NCBI RefSeq assembly: GCF_008831285.2
Contig: NC_045139.1
Coordinates: 14,552,354 to 14,616,353 of the forward strand
DNA length: 64,000 nt
Reading direction: 5' to 3'
Source of the DNA: Nymphaea colorata
Taxonomy: Eukaryota; Streptophyta; Magnoliopsida; Nymphaeales; Nymphaeaceae
Shown here: piece by piece, positions 34,780-50,149 of the stretch
Layout of the letters: the number at the start of each line of letters is the position of its first letter
Numbering within the stretch: position 1 is the stretch's first letter
Notes under the pieces: generated by a model
Database searches by the model: none
Seen by the model: only the letters and a program-made list of their open reading frames with translations
Told to the model about the DNA's origin: nothing
Program-made: the position numbers and the translations under genes

Positions 34780-37700
34780 GTTGATTGCAATGGCGACCAG
34801 CGAGTTTCAATCCTCCATCGCCCAAAATTGAAGAAACCGATGCTGGTGATAATCAAGATTCAGGTGATGGCAGTTATCAGGGAGTATAAGAGAAATAAAA
34901 AACAACATTCAGACAGAAGAGAAGATGAAGACCAAAAGGGGGAAGCGAAACGGGACAACAAAGGGAAAGAATCGGGGCGAGAGAAGTCGGAAGAGAACCA
35001 AAACAGGAAAGGGACTAATAACAAAAATATTATCACAAAAAAATAAACGATGGACAAGAGCCTTCAGAATGGGGAAGACGAATAACGGACTGAGAGATAG
35101 AGAGAGTTTGAATACTAAAAACCGCGAAGCAATCTAACATCCATTCGCGCCCCTGACCTATGGTGATGGACATAAACGGGTCGGGTCCTGTACATTTTAC
35201 AGGATCGTATCTCGATTGGATGGATGTCAAATCAATTCGATTCAATATCTGAAACAGGCAATGATTGATGGTACTAGAGTAAAACTGGAAGATGGATCAG
35301 TTTTATAAGGATAATCCATTCAAAACAGACCGCGCTTTTGAACCATCAAAACGAAAAGCATATAAATAAATAAGAACCCCTTAAGATCTAAAACCAGATC
35401 CAATAATGCAAATTTTACAGGAATAGGATTTCTCCCTCCTACACTTCCTAGGCCGCTAGCATGGCAAGATTGACTACTACTAGCCAAATAAAGAAATCCT
35501 TTCCGTGAGAGGCTCAAAGCTGTTTTGCCATCAAGTCTCATGAACTCAGATTGACTGTAGAAGCCGATCGAGAAGTTTAGCAGCAAAACACCAAGCACAG
35601 GTGAGTTTGTTCATTTCATGTGACAAATGACTACATGGTGAACTCCCTTGACGTGAAGTGAAAAGGCTGATGATGAACAGGATTCCAGTGTGACATAAAA
35701 ATGTTAGAAAAGCATCCGTTGGTAATTGAAAGAGCCAGAACAGAAAAAGAAAGGACTTTCGACATACCGGGGAGGACCAAAAACTTGTATTTGAGGAATA
35801 TTCAGGTGATTAGACAGCACAGCTATCTGAAGCATGAATGTGTGGATAAATGTTTCTCTGCAGCATCCAAAAGCTTGGAGATTATGCACACTAGTAAACC
35901 AAACATCATGTCCAGACGATTAGAAAAAACTTAAAACTGATTTTAACTGGCCAAAAAAAACTTGCACTATACGGTGACATGCTTGCATTCACATGATAAG
36001 CTCCATGATATCTACATGCATGACAGTGGCCTGCCATGTTTCTTTATGAAAAAAGATACAACTGTGGATGAAATTATTACCGCACATTTCTGATTTGATT
36101 GATAAACACAAATGAGAGAATTCAATGCACTGCAGTTTGTACGATGAAGAATCAGAAGTCTATCTAAATAAACAAAACTAGAAAAATGAAAAACAAGAAC
36201 ACCACATCCAGATCGAATGCAAATTGAAATCTAAGAGCACTCGGCCAAGGAGAAGCATCTAATCCAAATGTCCTGAAACTACTAGGAAAAAACATGCCTT
36301 GGGAAATCCAACTAGCCACAATATTTGATCGCACAGCAATGCCCTACAGAGTCAAACTTACGGCAAACCATAAATCACAGAACAAGACAATTGCCAGACA
36401 AGAAAAATTTTGAGATATCCACAAGCCATTCTACCCAAAATCAAAGGAAGAAAACTTGAATTTGATTCCCTAAAATGTGCAGGTAGTAAACCTATTAGAG
36501 AATTTTTCCTTTTGTGTTCATCCACTCCATGCCTCAAGAACATCGTAACCAGCCTATACAGCAAGCCTTTTGTTTGAGCAAGGAGTAATGAGAAAGGAAT
36601 ACTAGGTTCTAACCATCCGGGAATAACAGCAAACTGTTCAAGCCTTTGAAATGCTGTCTAGAGACCTTACGAAGCCTGTGAGAGATGCCATAAACTAGAG
36701 ACCAGACCAAGAAAACAAACCACAGTATCTTTCATTAACATGAAACCCATTGACATACACAAAGAAACATGCAGGCTCTTTGGTTACTTGATATAGGTTT
36801 AGAGGATTATGACTTATTTGAATTCACGACTTTCATCCAGTAGTTGTGTTGAACAGGTGAAGATAAGGAAACTTAAGGACAATCAACCATTATGACCACA
36901 TACTTCAATATTTTCTTGTTCATTTATCCTTATGCTTTATTTGGAAGCTTGATCAAACACACTTGAAAGCATTTGCATAAAAGAACTAAACCCACATAAC
37001 ATGGTAAACCTGATCTACTTCGACAAAAGCTAAAATGGTGCACGGCCTTTTTCTGCATTGTTAAGACCTTGTTGGAATTTAAAAGCGTAGGTTTAGCATG
37101 AAATCAATCTTATTCCAAATTACTTTGGAGACTTAAACAAGGTTGCTTGCATGGTTCTACCTTTTAGCATCGTCCAGCCCCATCAGAATATAACTTGAAA
37201 ATCTGGGAGGGGTTATCAGTCAATTCTATTCTACATAGATATTTCTAGATCATGTATTGAAGGGCAGTTTCATTCCACTCCGGACATCTCAACTATGGGA
37301 CTGTAATCTATGCTCCATTAGTAAACTGTGCTTCAGCGGGGAAAGAAGAATTACATATTTACATTCAACCTCTTACTTTTCTTCACAGGGTCAGGGCTTC
37401 AAGAAGAACTCAAAAACTAATGGAATGGTCCACCTTGTGATTGGGTTAGTGTTCTTTTTGAAATGAATAAATGCCTTTATTCCCATGTATAATCGGCCGA
37501 TTTAGGGTGAGTCCTGCTGATTTTAATAACCCTGAATGGCTCCGTTAATTTACTGCATCCAACTAATTTATATCTTGGTCAGATCAGAAATCGGACTTAA
37601 ATGCTTTGAACTGAATCCGTATCAAATGGAGGTATACCTATGGTGGCAATATAATGGGATCAGATCCTTATACAATCTCATATTCAAACACCTCCGCATG

Positions 37701-40700
37701 CCAAACTAGTCCCAGAAATCTCACTAGCATTAGGACGTATTCCAACTAAACGGACGATCACAGCAATGGGATGCTACTTTGAATAAATTCAGACAATTAA
37801 CATTAAAAACATCATTTCAATGAAGATGATCAACGGGCTAATGGAGTTCGTGTTGTACTTGTAACCACAGATACTATACTCTCTCTGGCAGGCGGCAGAC
37901 CCGTCTTTTGCTTTGGTTCTGCTTCTCTTATATAACTTAGTGCATTTTTCTTGAGCATAAAAGAAATTACAATTGAAAATCTATTTGTTCAATACGCCCC
38001 ATACTGGTGGAGATGTTCACAAAAATTGAGATTTGCATATGAGCAAGAGCATCGTGCAGAGGAGTTTTTCATTATAGGCATGTGGCAGCTAGTTCATTCT
38101 AGCGGGTGATTTACAGATTCACTAAACTTTTGTGTTTTAAGACTATCTACTTACTTCTTTGGTAGACATTAACAACTGCCTTATATACGCCATTTGTCTC
38201 AAACATGTGTTGATGATTCCTCTATATTTCATGACAATTTGTGGAGTGGGTTTAAGTTTGATAACAGTTTACTGCAGATTTGCCTTCAAAAGTATGTTCA
38301 TGTGTCTCAACTTTGCCTTGTCAATTGCATTTTGGACTAATTAATTTCCTTCTGCTATCCTGATTTTGTTATTGAGATGTATTGCGACATGTAGTGGTGG
38401 TACTTTCAGAATCAGTGATATTGCTGTTGAGATGCATTTCCCACCTTTTTGTCCCTTCGAAGAAATTAGCACTGATCTACTTAAGTTTATTATGAAGGTA
38501 AGAGCATTTTGCATCAAAGGAGGAACCTCCATGGAACAGGACTCTTATGCTGAGGAGACTACGTAGGCAACTCAGGAACGCGAGCAACTTGTATATATAT
38601 TCAATATTCGTATCTTTCTCTGCGTGTCTCTTTGCTTCATGATCCGGTGGTCAATAAGCATAGAGCATGTGGATGCATATTGTCGAAGGAAGTGTTATTT
38701 TCGTTTTCTTATGGTGTAAATTGATCACTGTTAAGTGCATAAAGTTTTCCATCGTCTTCTGTCAAATGAATACAACGAACGATTTGCAAGAATCACTGTG
38801 ATCAGAATGTAACCATGATTGTCAATATTTTCAGAGTGGTCCCTAATGTGTAATATTACGATACATAATCTGATGGTTCCCTACGTAACATCTGTCTGTC
38901 TACTGAAAAGGAAAAAAGTGAAAGAGTTCTAACATACCATCAAAATACTGCTGGCGACAGATTTTACCGATAATGCGCTCTATGAACATCGTGTGAGCAG
39001 GTAGCTAGGGTACTCTCTGGGGACAAGGCCAACTCATGTAAGTGGGTTCTGCCTCTCAAATTGGTATGTGAATGATGGGGTCTGATAAAGCCTAGCTGCC
39101 TATCTATATGGAAGGAACACTCAATATGTTCATTTATTTTTCATTCCCCGTCAATGACCATGGGTTCAGTGTGCATAATTAGTAACTTCACCAGCTTCTG
39201 TTGCTATAAAAAAGAACTTGAAAAAGTAATTTCTGCTCAATTTGAGAGAGAGAGAGAGAGAGAGAGGACATATTGGGCATTGAACTGAATGAAAATTCGG
39301 TGATCTCGTTCAAATTTCTTACGCTTTTTAAATCAGTATTCTCTTCCGATTATTCATATGCATTGGAGAAAAGAAAAGAGAATAAAGCAACAACCACTCT
39401 ATAGCAGGGCTCAGTGGCGTCTCCCCACAACTGGAAAGGCTGTGGTCCAGTGACTTGTGTTTGCTGTGACAACATTACACGTTGCCTCCGTGTAGGGTCA
39501 CCAGCATTACTAAATGCACAGGACTGTGGACGGGCATCTGTCATAGTATGAAGCTCTTTCCTTTTGCTTTTATTCGATCGATTGAGCAGGTACGCCATTG
39601 ATTGCCTCGCTCTCTTGACCATCCTATATGTAGATCCGATCTTGTAAACGGTTTGAGACTCAAAGTTGGGTTCCGCTGGATTATGAATATCGGGTGTCTA
39701 TATCATGCTTGAGAAGTAGGTGATCTCCTGGTAGAAAAAGTCGCCAAATGATAAGTAATGCTACTGGTCGGGTTGGGTGGCATGTATTAATCACGTCTTC
39801 AGTTTGAGACTTGCTATCGTGATGGTAGTCAGAGTGTTGATCTGGGATTAGGGATGCCGCTCTGGAGGCCAAATAGGCCGGTGCTTGTCCCCCACTCTCC
39901 TCCTAGTGGAAAAGGTCCAAAATTGACCGCTGAGGTTGATGCATGCTCTGCAAGAGTCCAAGTTGGCAACTGTGCATGAAGCATGAGTCCATACTATACA
40001 TGAGTATACGGTCTTTGGACAGCCAGTAAGTCTTTAAATTTGGAAGAGTCCAAGTTTGCAACTGTAGAGGAATTCACACTAGAGATGGAAGCATGGTTTG
40101 GTGAGCAGGCCTGCTTCTGGCAACACTTGGACAGGTTGACCCTTCCTTTGATTGCAGAAAATGGGAAGCAAACTTTTCTCCCTTCAGATCTTCTTGTTTG
40201 AATTAATTTTGGAATTGCATTGTTCAATCTCTATCACGTTTGATTCAGCTGGATGCTGACCCACAGATTAGGTTGCATGAGATGGGTCTGGCTTGTGATT
40301 GCTGTAATTTTTATAAGAAAAGGATTAATATCGATCCGTAGTGCAGAGGGACTGTGAAACTTCTATTGTCGAGAACATCTTCATTGACGTGCTGCTAATG
40401 GTGTGAAAGACAGTAATGTTGCAAACAAGTGGTTTAACACCGCACATAATTCAGTAGGTCCTTTGGGCAGTAAGATTCATCCTGCTCACCTAGATTGCAA
40501 TGGGAAACATGAAAACTGTAGACTAAATATTTGTTGTATATCCCTGAGACCGTAGCCAAATGACGTTTCCAAATAACTGGAAAGCAAACTAGATTCAATC
40601 AGGTTTGGTATGAATTTCTTCGAACTTGCCCTTGAGGATGAAGCTAGCTCGTCGCAGACATACCCACTGAGCGTATGTTTACACTTGTTTCATTTCTGGT

Positions 40701-43700
40701 AAACTCACTTGACAAACAATATCACAAAATAAGCCTCCGAAGTTTATTTCCTTTAGAAATGAGCAGCCATGGAGAAAATCAAATCTGATATTAGACCAGT
40801 GGTAAAGGTACATGTGTGGGCAATTGCCTATATAAACTACTTATTTCTATATTGGTACCTCATAGTCATTTCAACATTTATATATTGACTGTCTTTCAAA
40901 AGTTTTTTTTTGTGTAATAGTGTTCTTCAACCACAACTTTCAACTCCGCCACTGGTCTAAATCATTCATGGAGCAGCTGTAGAACCCCTTAAGCACGACA
41001 AAATTTTCAAAATATTATGATAAGACATGAGCAAAGGAGGACGGACAAATTGATGGATAACCAAATAGCTTGACAGATGGACGTCAAAGCTTGAAAATCA
41101 GCATAACTTACATGTGCCTCTGTCGAGGAATATTTGTCAGCAGATGAAGACATATATGTTATCTTTGTACCAACAAAGGGAGAAAAGAATCCCCAGCAAA
41201 GGGCAACATATGCAAAGAAGTGAGAGTTGAATGACAAACTTTTAAGAGTTAAATGTTTCATGTTCAATTGAATGTTTGACGCACATAATTTACTTGAGAA
41301 TAATAGATTGTGGCATCCTAATGTCTTACGTTTTTCCACAAATTAAGTAAGAGCAATGACTAATTTGCTATTAGCCCTTGAATACACACTGAAATTTGTG
41401 ACATTATATTATATATGCACCGATCATTGTTTATTAAAATGAAACGTAGCTGAATGATATTTTTAAGGCTAAAGTATCGACGAAATTTCTGCGTTGCAAA
41501 TCTTTGCAGAAAACATACGTATCCGTTGTAATTAGGTGAACCAAATGCAAAATCAACATATTGGTCGCACAGTAAAAATAAAGAAATATGCTGTAAGTAT
41601 CAAATATTTTGGTATTGAATTGTTAAGTTCTTTTGGTACTCATGCGGTAAGCTAGAAGACGATGTGACAGAACTCTCCATTCTCCTTGGTTGGGTTGTTG
41701 AATGACACGATACCGCTAGAATGTTAGGTTCTGCTCAACAGCCAAGAAGGGAACAAGCTGCTAAAGTCACGAGTCACGGCTCTGTGAAAACTCTTAGCAT
41801 GAATTATATCTAAAGCCTGAAAGAATCGTTTACAGCTGGAGAGGGGCAGGCTATGATGCCAAGAGTGAGATAAGCTGTAGATTAATGTTCTTTTTGAAAA
41901 TTTTAACCATAAGAATTGTGATTTCCAAATCCAAAGCTTAAGAACTCCCTTCGATCTACAGCTTTTATTTTATAAAGACTTGACAATCGATAATCTGAAC
42001 TTTGCTCCTGGCTTGTACTGGTCATATTTCTGCAGTAATTTTTGTGCACATATTCTCGACCTTTTCGGACATCAGACGCTTTTGTAAAGTCAAAATTCAT
42101 AGTAAAAATGTCTACATAAAATGCATTACACTTCTAAGAAATTTTCACAAAAATATGATCAAGTTTTGGTTATGTAACAAAAGTACATTTAAGTTTGAAT
42201 TTCTTTTATTTACTTAAGCATGTTTTTGTTAATATTCCATTAAAACTTAAAAGAACTTGCTTGTATGTCGCTCTACGCATCCAATGCTTCTCCCAGTGGA
42301 AGATACATCCTTCGGTTAAACATATTATCATGTTGATGAACTGTTGGAAAGATACTGCGAATTCATGTACAAAGGCTATTAACGAATCAGGCTCTCATCA
42401 ATGCTACATTTTTTTATTCCCAAGATTTTACCCAAAAAAGAGGGTGCGCTACCAAATACATGGAAGTGCCATAAATGAGCTAAAAAAAGATAATGATATA
42501 AAATGACCTAATTTGAGCTGTCCTTGTCTAGGTATATATTCATAGCCTTAAGAATGCTGCTTTTCCACGGCACCAGCAGTATTTCCAAATCATATCTCTA
42601 GCATAGGCTTCTTTATGTGAGGCTCTTAGCTTACCATTCTTGAATTTGGTGGGGCACGATAAGATAAGGTTACTATCGCGTGTTTTTTATATTAAATGGT
42701 CATGAAACTATGGGAAATGATGTAAAGAGAATTTGCAATAACTCTTTTTTTGTTTATTTGGCTGAAGGAAAGAATATTTTAATATATAACGGTGTATAAA
42801 TGTCATAACAAAAGCTAAAGAAATTTGGGTCGTTTTCACTTAGAAGCCCAACAAAGAACGAGCTTCATCTTTTCTTATTTTTCTGGTTCAAGAGTGTTAA
42901 ATCATGAGGCAAAAGTTTTATGTTTTTTCCAAAAACATATGCAGGTCCAGATTAAGGAAGTTTAGGAACATGAATCCCGTTTTTGAGATCATGTCCAAAA
43001 GATGGAGTTCTCGATATGAAAGTTTTATGAATTTGTTGACAGGAAAAACATGACAATTATTTGATGGCACATTGTCACGTGTTCATGTTTGATTGTAGTT
43101 GAAGGAACAATAAAAACATGGAGGCAATTAATCAATGACTTCCTCATAAAGATAGAGAGATGTAGAGCCGACCAGTGTACATGGATATGTGAAGAGAGTA
43201 AGGGTGAAATCCAGTTGAGCACAAGTCATATTTCATGAAAGTAAAGACGTCAACCGATTAGATTCGGTTCAGAAGTAGCAATTGTCACATAGATTTTTTA
43301 TTGCAGCCTAATTTGATTAGAAATTGGTTTTTATTCAAGATTAAAATTTTCACATGTAACCATCATTAGTTATCAAGGGAGGGAGGGTGGCGCTTTGCCC
43401 CATACCTCCAGTGTCTGGGATGTTTGGAAAAGTGGGTACGAGAGCAGGATACCCGTTAACTAAAATGTTGTGCATTCACTATTTACAGTTTAACAAAGTA
43501 GCATCTACGGTAATTAAATTCGACGTGACTTTCACCAGTCTGCTAGTCCGACCAGCTTCGATGTTGGTAAAGTTAAAAGTGATGGTAAATTTAGAGTTAA
43601 CTTGATAGGGACAAGGGCCCGGTGGCGACCTATGATCCTAAGAAGGTTCCTGGTTATCAACAAAGGAGAAAAGGAGAGAAAGAGCAGAGAAAAGCTGATT

Positions 43701-44364
43701 CTACATGCATCACTCTAGAAGGGAATGGAAAAATGATGCATGGGGCGCAGATATGACTAGGGATCGATGCAAAAGGTTTGGAATATCCAAGGCATACGTG
43801 AAAATGACAAAACCCTCGTACCAAATCTGACCTATTTACAGTTTTACCTAAAGTCTGCACAAGTTTGATTAAGCCACATTGCATGTCATTAATTCATTGA
43901 TTTTATCTTATATTATTATGAAGCCATCATTGATAATGTTGGATCTAAAATTTGAGGTGATCCGATCCATGCAGATTTGAACCAATTAATGACGTCTCAA
44001 CCTCAGATCAGAAATCCACCGTTTGTTTGAATGATAGATCCCTCCCAGCTTAGATCTCGTGTCAACCTTGGACCTAATTAAGACCCAGGCTGTCGAACAT
44101 GGCCTTAGTTTAATTTGGAAGAACATGACCTCGTTGCGTAAGCCACTTGTGGGGCGCCTCATATGGACACAATCAAGGGGACACAGGACACACTGTTTTT
44201 GTATAGTTTTCTTAGATACAAACACGGGCACAGGGCACACTATTTTTTGTATAGTTGCCATCAAGAACAGGATACAAAAGGGACGTGACTAGGGGTATCC
44301 CTCTGATATAAGCAACCAGCAAACACGCACATAAACGCACTCTCTCTGCTCTCATAAGGATGTA

Positions 44365-44429
<65 letters not shown>
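44365..44429. repeat. Compound microsatellite (CT)n(AT)n
   Basis: About 13 CT units pass directly into about 19 TA units. The same order is seen at 15657-15703 and 60412-60471, and in reverse complement at 55019-55105. Confidence 0.95.
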
Positions 44430-44432
<3 letters not shown>

Positions 44433-47400
44433 CAGTTTAAACTTTAAAATTACTCAACCATATAATCCATTGTCCAATCTAACATAATAGACGGTTAAAA
44501 AAATAAGGAGAAAAAGGTGATAAACATATTGTCATTATCTAATATTAGTTTACATCTTTTTTTCATTGTTTTTCTTTCAATAATCTATCTGTTTTAGATG
44601 AATAGTCTCTAAATAACCAAAGTCATCGCTATATATATATATATATATATATGGACGAGTAATTAAAATTTAGTACCGTTGATTCTTCGTAATATTGAAT
44701 CAACAGCACGTTGAGTCACCCTAACCCGACTGATTTGCGAGCGAATTTTTAATTTTCTTAACATGAAAAGTTTTTTGGGGGCATTTGAGTGCCATTAGAA
44801 TTGTCCAATCTTGACAAACCTTGATTTTGTAAAAGGGAGTAGAAAACCTGAACCCCGGCTCTCAAGTTATGTATAAAAAAAGCCAAGTTCAGAGTGTGTA
44901 TTCCCCAAACAAATGAACCGAGTTTTGGAAACTCATTAAAAAATCTCGATTTACAAAACCAAGGTTTCAGGAAACTGAGTCAAATGAGATTGTCATCCAA
45001 ACGCCTCCTTAAGTTGAGAATGTTACCAAATTCAAACTGATTATAGTGTGACATAGGCTGTGAAAAATTGCTCGTGAAAAGATTGCTGGTGATTGAAGAT
45101 TCGAACTAAATTCACTTGATATTGATGGTATTGATGGGCCCCGGTGGAGCAGGACGCTGATGAGCAAAGGAAAGAATTGATTGTAAGTTACCATATACGA
45201 TCTAAAGTCCCCTGTGACCATTTCTAAATTAAAAGAAAAAGAAAGCTAAGATAAATTCTCATTTTTAACTTCCGATGTTAAATTCTCGCTCTCTGCAACA
45301 AACTGTTAAGGCACAGTATGACAGTAGTATCCTGGCATGAGCTGCCGCAGTCTGAAACGCCCATTATAAAGAAAAATGGAGATCTTCTCTCTCTAGAATC
45401 ATGTTCATCACTGTGGAGCAACCTCCATTGTCAAAAGACTGGACCACCGAGATGCCTTTCATCTTCTTTACACTGTTCAGAGAAAGAATCGAGCCAATCT
45501 GCAGGGTAAGCGGATTGAAAGATGCTAAAATCGATGGCTTCGAATATAATCTTCCAACAAAAGAGAGAGGGATTTAGTTTTAGTTGATGCTTGAACATCA
45601 ATTGCCGGGAATGAGGAAGCAGTAAACGCAATTGCCCGACTTTTGAACTTAATTTGCTCACGACATGCATGCTACCTTGATGACCGAACGTTTTACATTG
45701 GCGAGAATTTGAAACTTTGGTCTCCTTGCATTATATCACCAGATCAATCAAAAAGAAAATTAAAAAAGAATTTTTTTTTAAAAAAAAAATCAATATTACC
45801 AAAAAATTTTCCTTCATGAAAAGAAAAAGTCATCTCAGTTTTTTCTCTAGAAAATTTTGAAGAAAGGCCAATTTTGTTATTGTTTATATATATTTCACAA
45901 GTTTGACAGACATGAATGGACCACTCTAAAGAAGTTGTTTTGTATAATCCAAGCAAAACAAAAACATCCGCAACTTTTAATATTATCGCTCTTTTTTCCA
46001 CCTTTTGGATCCAAGGTAAGTTCAGAATCTCTGTGGTTTTATGATACACCTTTCAACTTAAGTGTCATATATGCGACCTTTTGCAACCTAAAATAATAAC
46101 ACAGATGGGAATCGAATTGACAAACTGGTAATAGAGAAATTGATGAAACTGGTCAAATAAGTCTTAACTCTGCTACTTTACTTTATTGTTTTTATTGATG
46201 TTGTTCGCATAAAGTTTAGTAGTTGGATTTTGGCTTAATTGAAAAGAAAAATGTCATGCATGTAATGGAGACATATGGAGCATTTGACGTGGACTGAAAG
46301 AATTCCTATGTCCAAGGACTGCATTTATAGTTCTTAAGATCAATAATACAGATGGTGTTGATTATATGTATGCTCAATTTCTCTCTAAGCATAAGATATA
46401 TAAAACTTCGATACGCTCCGCTGGATCGGGTACTGCTGGGTACACTATTAGCTTCAAAAAGTTTCAGGTACTTATCCAATGAGATGAAACGTCGTAGCTC
46501 TGAAGACTTCCAATGCAGGCTCCAATAGTACAATGCTAATTTGCTACAACCGGTACGAGTTTCTTACCGTCTACACTTTTTCTTCCCTCTGGATTTTACC
46601 AGCTACACGGAAACCGGTTATTTGTGAATGAACTAATTATACAGGGACGAAAATTAAGAAGAGGGAATGTGTCTGCCAAGGATACTGGTAACAAAGAACA
46701 ACTATAAGAACGTTATTTACTTAACCAAATATATATTGTAGTCGGTTGTTATAATTCTGCTGTATACCAAATATACATACATACACGTATATATATATAT
46801 ATGCAATTAAAGCAGCACACCAAATTGGAGAGGACAAGTTGGTAAAGAAGCAAAGTCATAGTACCTGTCCCTTTCGAAAGCTCGGGGTTTGCCTGCCTTG
46901 CGAGTGTACATATTTTGACCGAAGAGACTTCATTTTCATACAAAAATATTTTGACAAATGTCTTCTTTTTGCTTGATGTGAGGTTGTAAGTGGCGTGATG
47001 GTCAAGGAAATGTTAATATCATATGGAGTCCCGCGAGCACTCAACAGCAGCAATTGTTTTAAATCCTTTCCTTTTCAACAGGCTTATCATTACAAAAAGA
47101 TAGTCTTCACAAAATGTATTCGAGTATTAAAAAGACACCGAGTTATGATGGTGGCCGGGATTGAGTAAACCAGAAAGAAACCACAATATATATATATATA
47201 TATATGCATAATTGATAAAATAAGCTCGGCAGGGTCTCCTAGGTCAAATATTAGATATTTTTTTAATCAAATTCCCTTTCCTATGAATCCCGAGGACATT
47301 TTTTTGCAGGTCCGCCAGGAATGGGCAAGAAGATTGATGACACAAAAACCAACACGAGAGAAAGATAGAGGAGGAGGAGGAGATCTCAAATTTGGTTTGG

Positions 47401-49372
47401 ATCCGACCCGATTCTACTCTACCATGATTGCTTCTTGCTTTGAATTTTATCTGGATCCGACCCAATTCCACCCATCTAGCTACACAGGGGCATGTATGTA
47501 GGTTTCATGTTTTTCTAAAAAAAAAAAAACTTAGAGCATGTCCTGATGCATTGGATATGGACAGTGTTGTCTAATATGGATTAGCATGATCAGATTCAGA
47601 TCCAAAACGTACTGTTATGTTACCCATTCGAAGCAAAACCAGATCAAGATTCTCTCTATCTCTCTCTGTGAATGGGAATAAAATAAAGGCGAAAAAGGAA
47701 AAGATGAGAGCTTTAAAATTCTCCGATGGTGGGGTTGAGCTCGAACGCTTTCAGCCCGCACGCATATACAGCGAGAGAGGGTAAGGAAGCAGGGCAGAAT
47801 TAACAAAGCCCTAAAAGAAAAGGTGAAGAATCAAATGTGGGTATGTGTGGCCTTCCGTCCATAATCTATAAAATATGATTGCAACTAAAGAAAGCAAAAA
47901 GTTCGCTGATACTTAAATGATGCACTAAAAGGATGCCAACTAAGGAAAAAATACCGCTAGTTAATTTCTTTCTTCTCTCCAAACTGCTTATTTAAATGAA
48001 AACAGAGAGTGTGGGTGGTGGTGTTCTGGTATTGAACTTTTTATAGCACATATGTGAGTAAAGTTGGATTAGAGAGCTTAAAAATAAATAACCAATTTAG
48101 GTTGACTGCTGTCTTTGATTCCTGCGAGTGCTACTCTTCTGTGCCGCAAAATGTAGAAGTGTTATATCGAGTCGAAGGAGCCGACTTGACTTGAACACCG
48201 ACGCAACCCAAGACTTCAGAAGCAAGGAGAATAGGAAGGAGGCTTTCCGCTCACCGAAAATCTGAAGATTAACCTCCTCTGTTGGTGACGATTGCTAATC
48301 TAAACCTTTTTTTTTTTTCAAATATCGGAGAAGAGAAAGAAGCAAATGGTTGCCACTAATTGCGACTTGACACATTTGGAAGATGGGATTTCGGTGTTTG
48401 CTTAAAGTGCCCACTAAACCAAAAGAAGGAAAAGCTGTGCGTTGATGGAAAAAATTTTGCTGGTCTTAAATCGAGTGAAGGGCGGTACAACCACAATTCG
48501 AGCTGTGTGATGCACCTACTAAAGTGGAGAAGAAAAGAAACTCTTTCACATTCAAGAAATCACCTAGTTTTCCAACAACCTAATCTACGGGCTTTTCCTA
48601 TTTCGCTTGAAAGCACGTTAAAAAATTCACTCGGTAGTTCCTGAAAAATCCATCCATGGCTCATGCAAAATATATGTTTTTCGATAAGAACGAGGTGAGC
48701 ATTTTTCAGAAATCGAGGAGGAAGGAAACTGTGGAAACAATAAATTTACTTCTCTCTTTTTTTCAAACTTCAGGGAAAAAAAAGTATGAATTAAAAAATT
48801 TAATATATAAAAGAAGTAAACAGAGGAATAATTTGAGCTTTTCTTCTGTTAAGGCCTAATATTCAGATCCTTGGTTTCCTCAACCCAGAAAAAAAAAATA
48901 GAGTCCCAAACAAAAGGTAATCACGGGTTGCTGATTTAACACAGGAAAGCTAATAAAGCCTTAAAAAAGGACTTTTACTGTATTATAAATAAAAGGCAAA
49001 AGCAAAGCTAAGAATAGGAAAAGCCTGGTTTAGGGAAGAAAACCTGGGGTTGAGAGAGATTTAGCACTGAGAAAGAGAAAGAGAGATGGAGAGAAACTGC
49101 ATCTGTAAAAGTCAATCAATGAATCAATCATGCATTGTATTGAAAAAGTTACAAGGTGCAGAGTATGGCTGCTGCCTTTAACTTAGAGGCCCTTTTAACC
49201 CTCACCAGCTCTAAAAATCATTCCCACTCAAATCAAGGTCTATTCTCTCTCACTTAGACATAAGAAGCAGAAGAAAAAGACAGAAAGTTCCACGTCATAA
49301 TTCTAAAGGAAAGGCTTATCAGAAAATATTCAAAGTGCCCAAGGGAAAAAGAAGAGAGAGAGAGAAATTGGT

Positions 49373-50098
49373 ATGAATCTGGATGATTCCTCTCTTAGGT
49401 CGGCCTCATCCACTCTGCTTTGCAGTATTCTCTTCTCTCCTTTTTCTGGCTTGTGGGTTTTTCTTTTCTCCGCCTCCTCTTTTGCTAATTCGGTTATTTT
49501 TGCCGACCTTGGACCTCAATTTCCCTTCATAATCATCACAGTATCTCTCACATCTACCCTTCTAAGATTGGGACACCACCATCTCTGCACTTCCCAGCTT
49601 CTCTTTTCTCTGTTTTCCATCTGTGGGAAGAGAATTAAGGCCGAGCTTTTCAGAGAAAGGAAGAGATGGGGTTTTTCATATCTTCTTCGTGAGGAATATC
49701 ATTTCTCCATGGGCAGAGAAAAGATGGTGTTCATGGTTTTAGGTCAGGTCGCTGTAGTTTTTGGTTTGCAGACCCTCTCAGACAAGTAATCCAGCGTTGG
49801 ATAGCGACTCCTTCTGAGAACCACTCATCATATCCCCCCTTCCCCTTCACGAGATCCGGTCACTCCTTTTTGTGTTCTTTTCTTGTTTGAACGAATGATA
49901 TTCTTGGTCTCACTGAAATCTATCAGAGTCTGAAAAAAAAAAAAAAAAAAAACTCCAGGGTGAGGGAAAGAGAAAATGATATTCTTCTGTCCTCCAAGAT
50001 CAGGTTTTCCGTCGGTAGGTGGGGATTTGAGCTCCAAAAAGGAGGGTGGGTGCTTTTGAATTCCTCAAACTAGTGACCCAATTGTATTTTGTTTCCGT

Positions 50099-50133
<35 letters not shown>

Positions 50134-50149
50134 CCCCTCCCCCAACACC
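49373..50149 (+). promoter_or_regulatory. Likely promoter and leader of the IDD gene
   Basis: The sequence is pyrimidine-rich, with a long poly-A run near 49933-49952 and a (CT)n tract at 50103-50131 that ends 18 bp before the IDD start codon. CT-rich leaders are common in plant genes. An open frame at 49373-49789 is present but resembles no known protein and is probably non-coding. No clear TATA box was identified. Confidence 0.4.

Larger units (their letters stand above)
33916..49372. other. Long gene-poor region
   Basis: Apart from the weak exon at 34642-34779, no gene can be supported. Visible structure: a directly repeated GAGTCCAAGTT.GCAACTGT at 39954 and 40046; (GA)n at 39244-39267; a diverged direct repeat around CACAGG.CACACT at about 44180 and 44230; compound (CT)n(AT)n at 44365-44429; (AT)n at 44630-44652, 46787-46802 and 47189-47205; and a repeated GGATCCGACCC phrase at 47399 and 47454. 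37480-37720 ends in TCAAACACCTCC and resembles a MITE remnant. Several short open frames (for example 38366-38566 and 45318-45509) end near splice-like sites but match no family I know. Confidence 0.4.

Noticed and set aside
38366-38566. Short coding-like stretch with a GTAAG donor near 38497
   Set aside because: No partner exon or known family could be found; one isolated splice-like site is not enough.
45318-45509. 63-codon open frame with balanced composition
   Set aside because: No homologue recognised, no splice partners, and it lies in a long gene-poor region.
49373-49789. 138-codon open frame upstream of the IDD gene
   Set aside because: Its composition reflects pyrimidine-rich leader or promoter DNA (many Ser, Leu, Phe) and it resembles no known protein.
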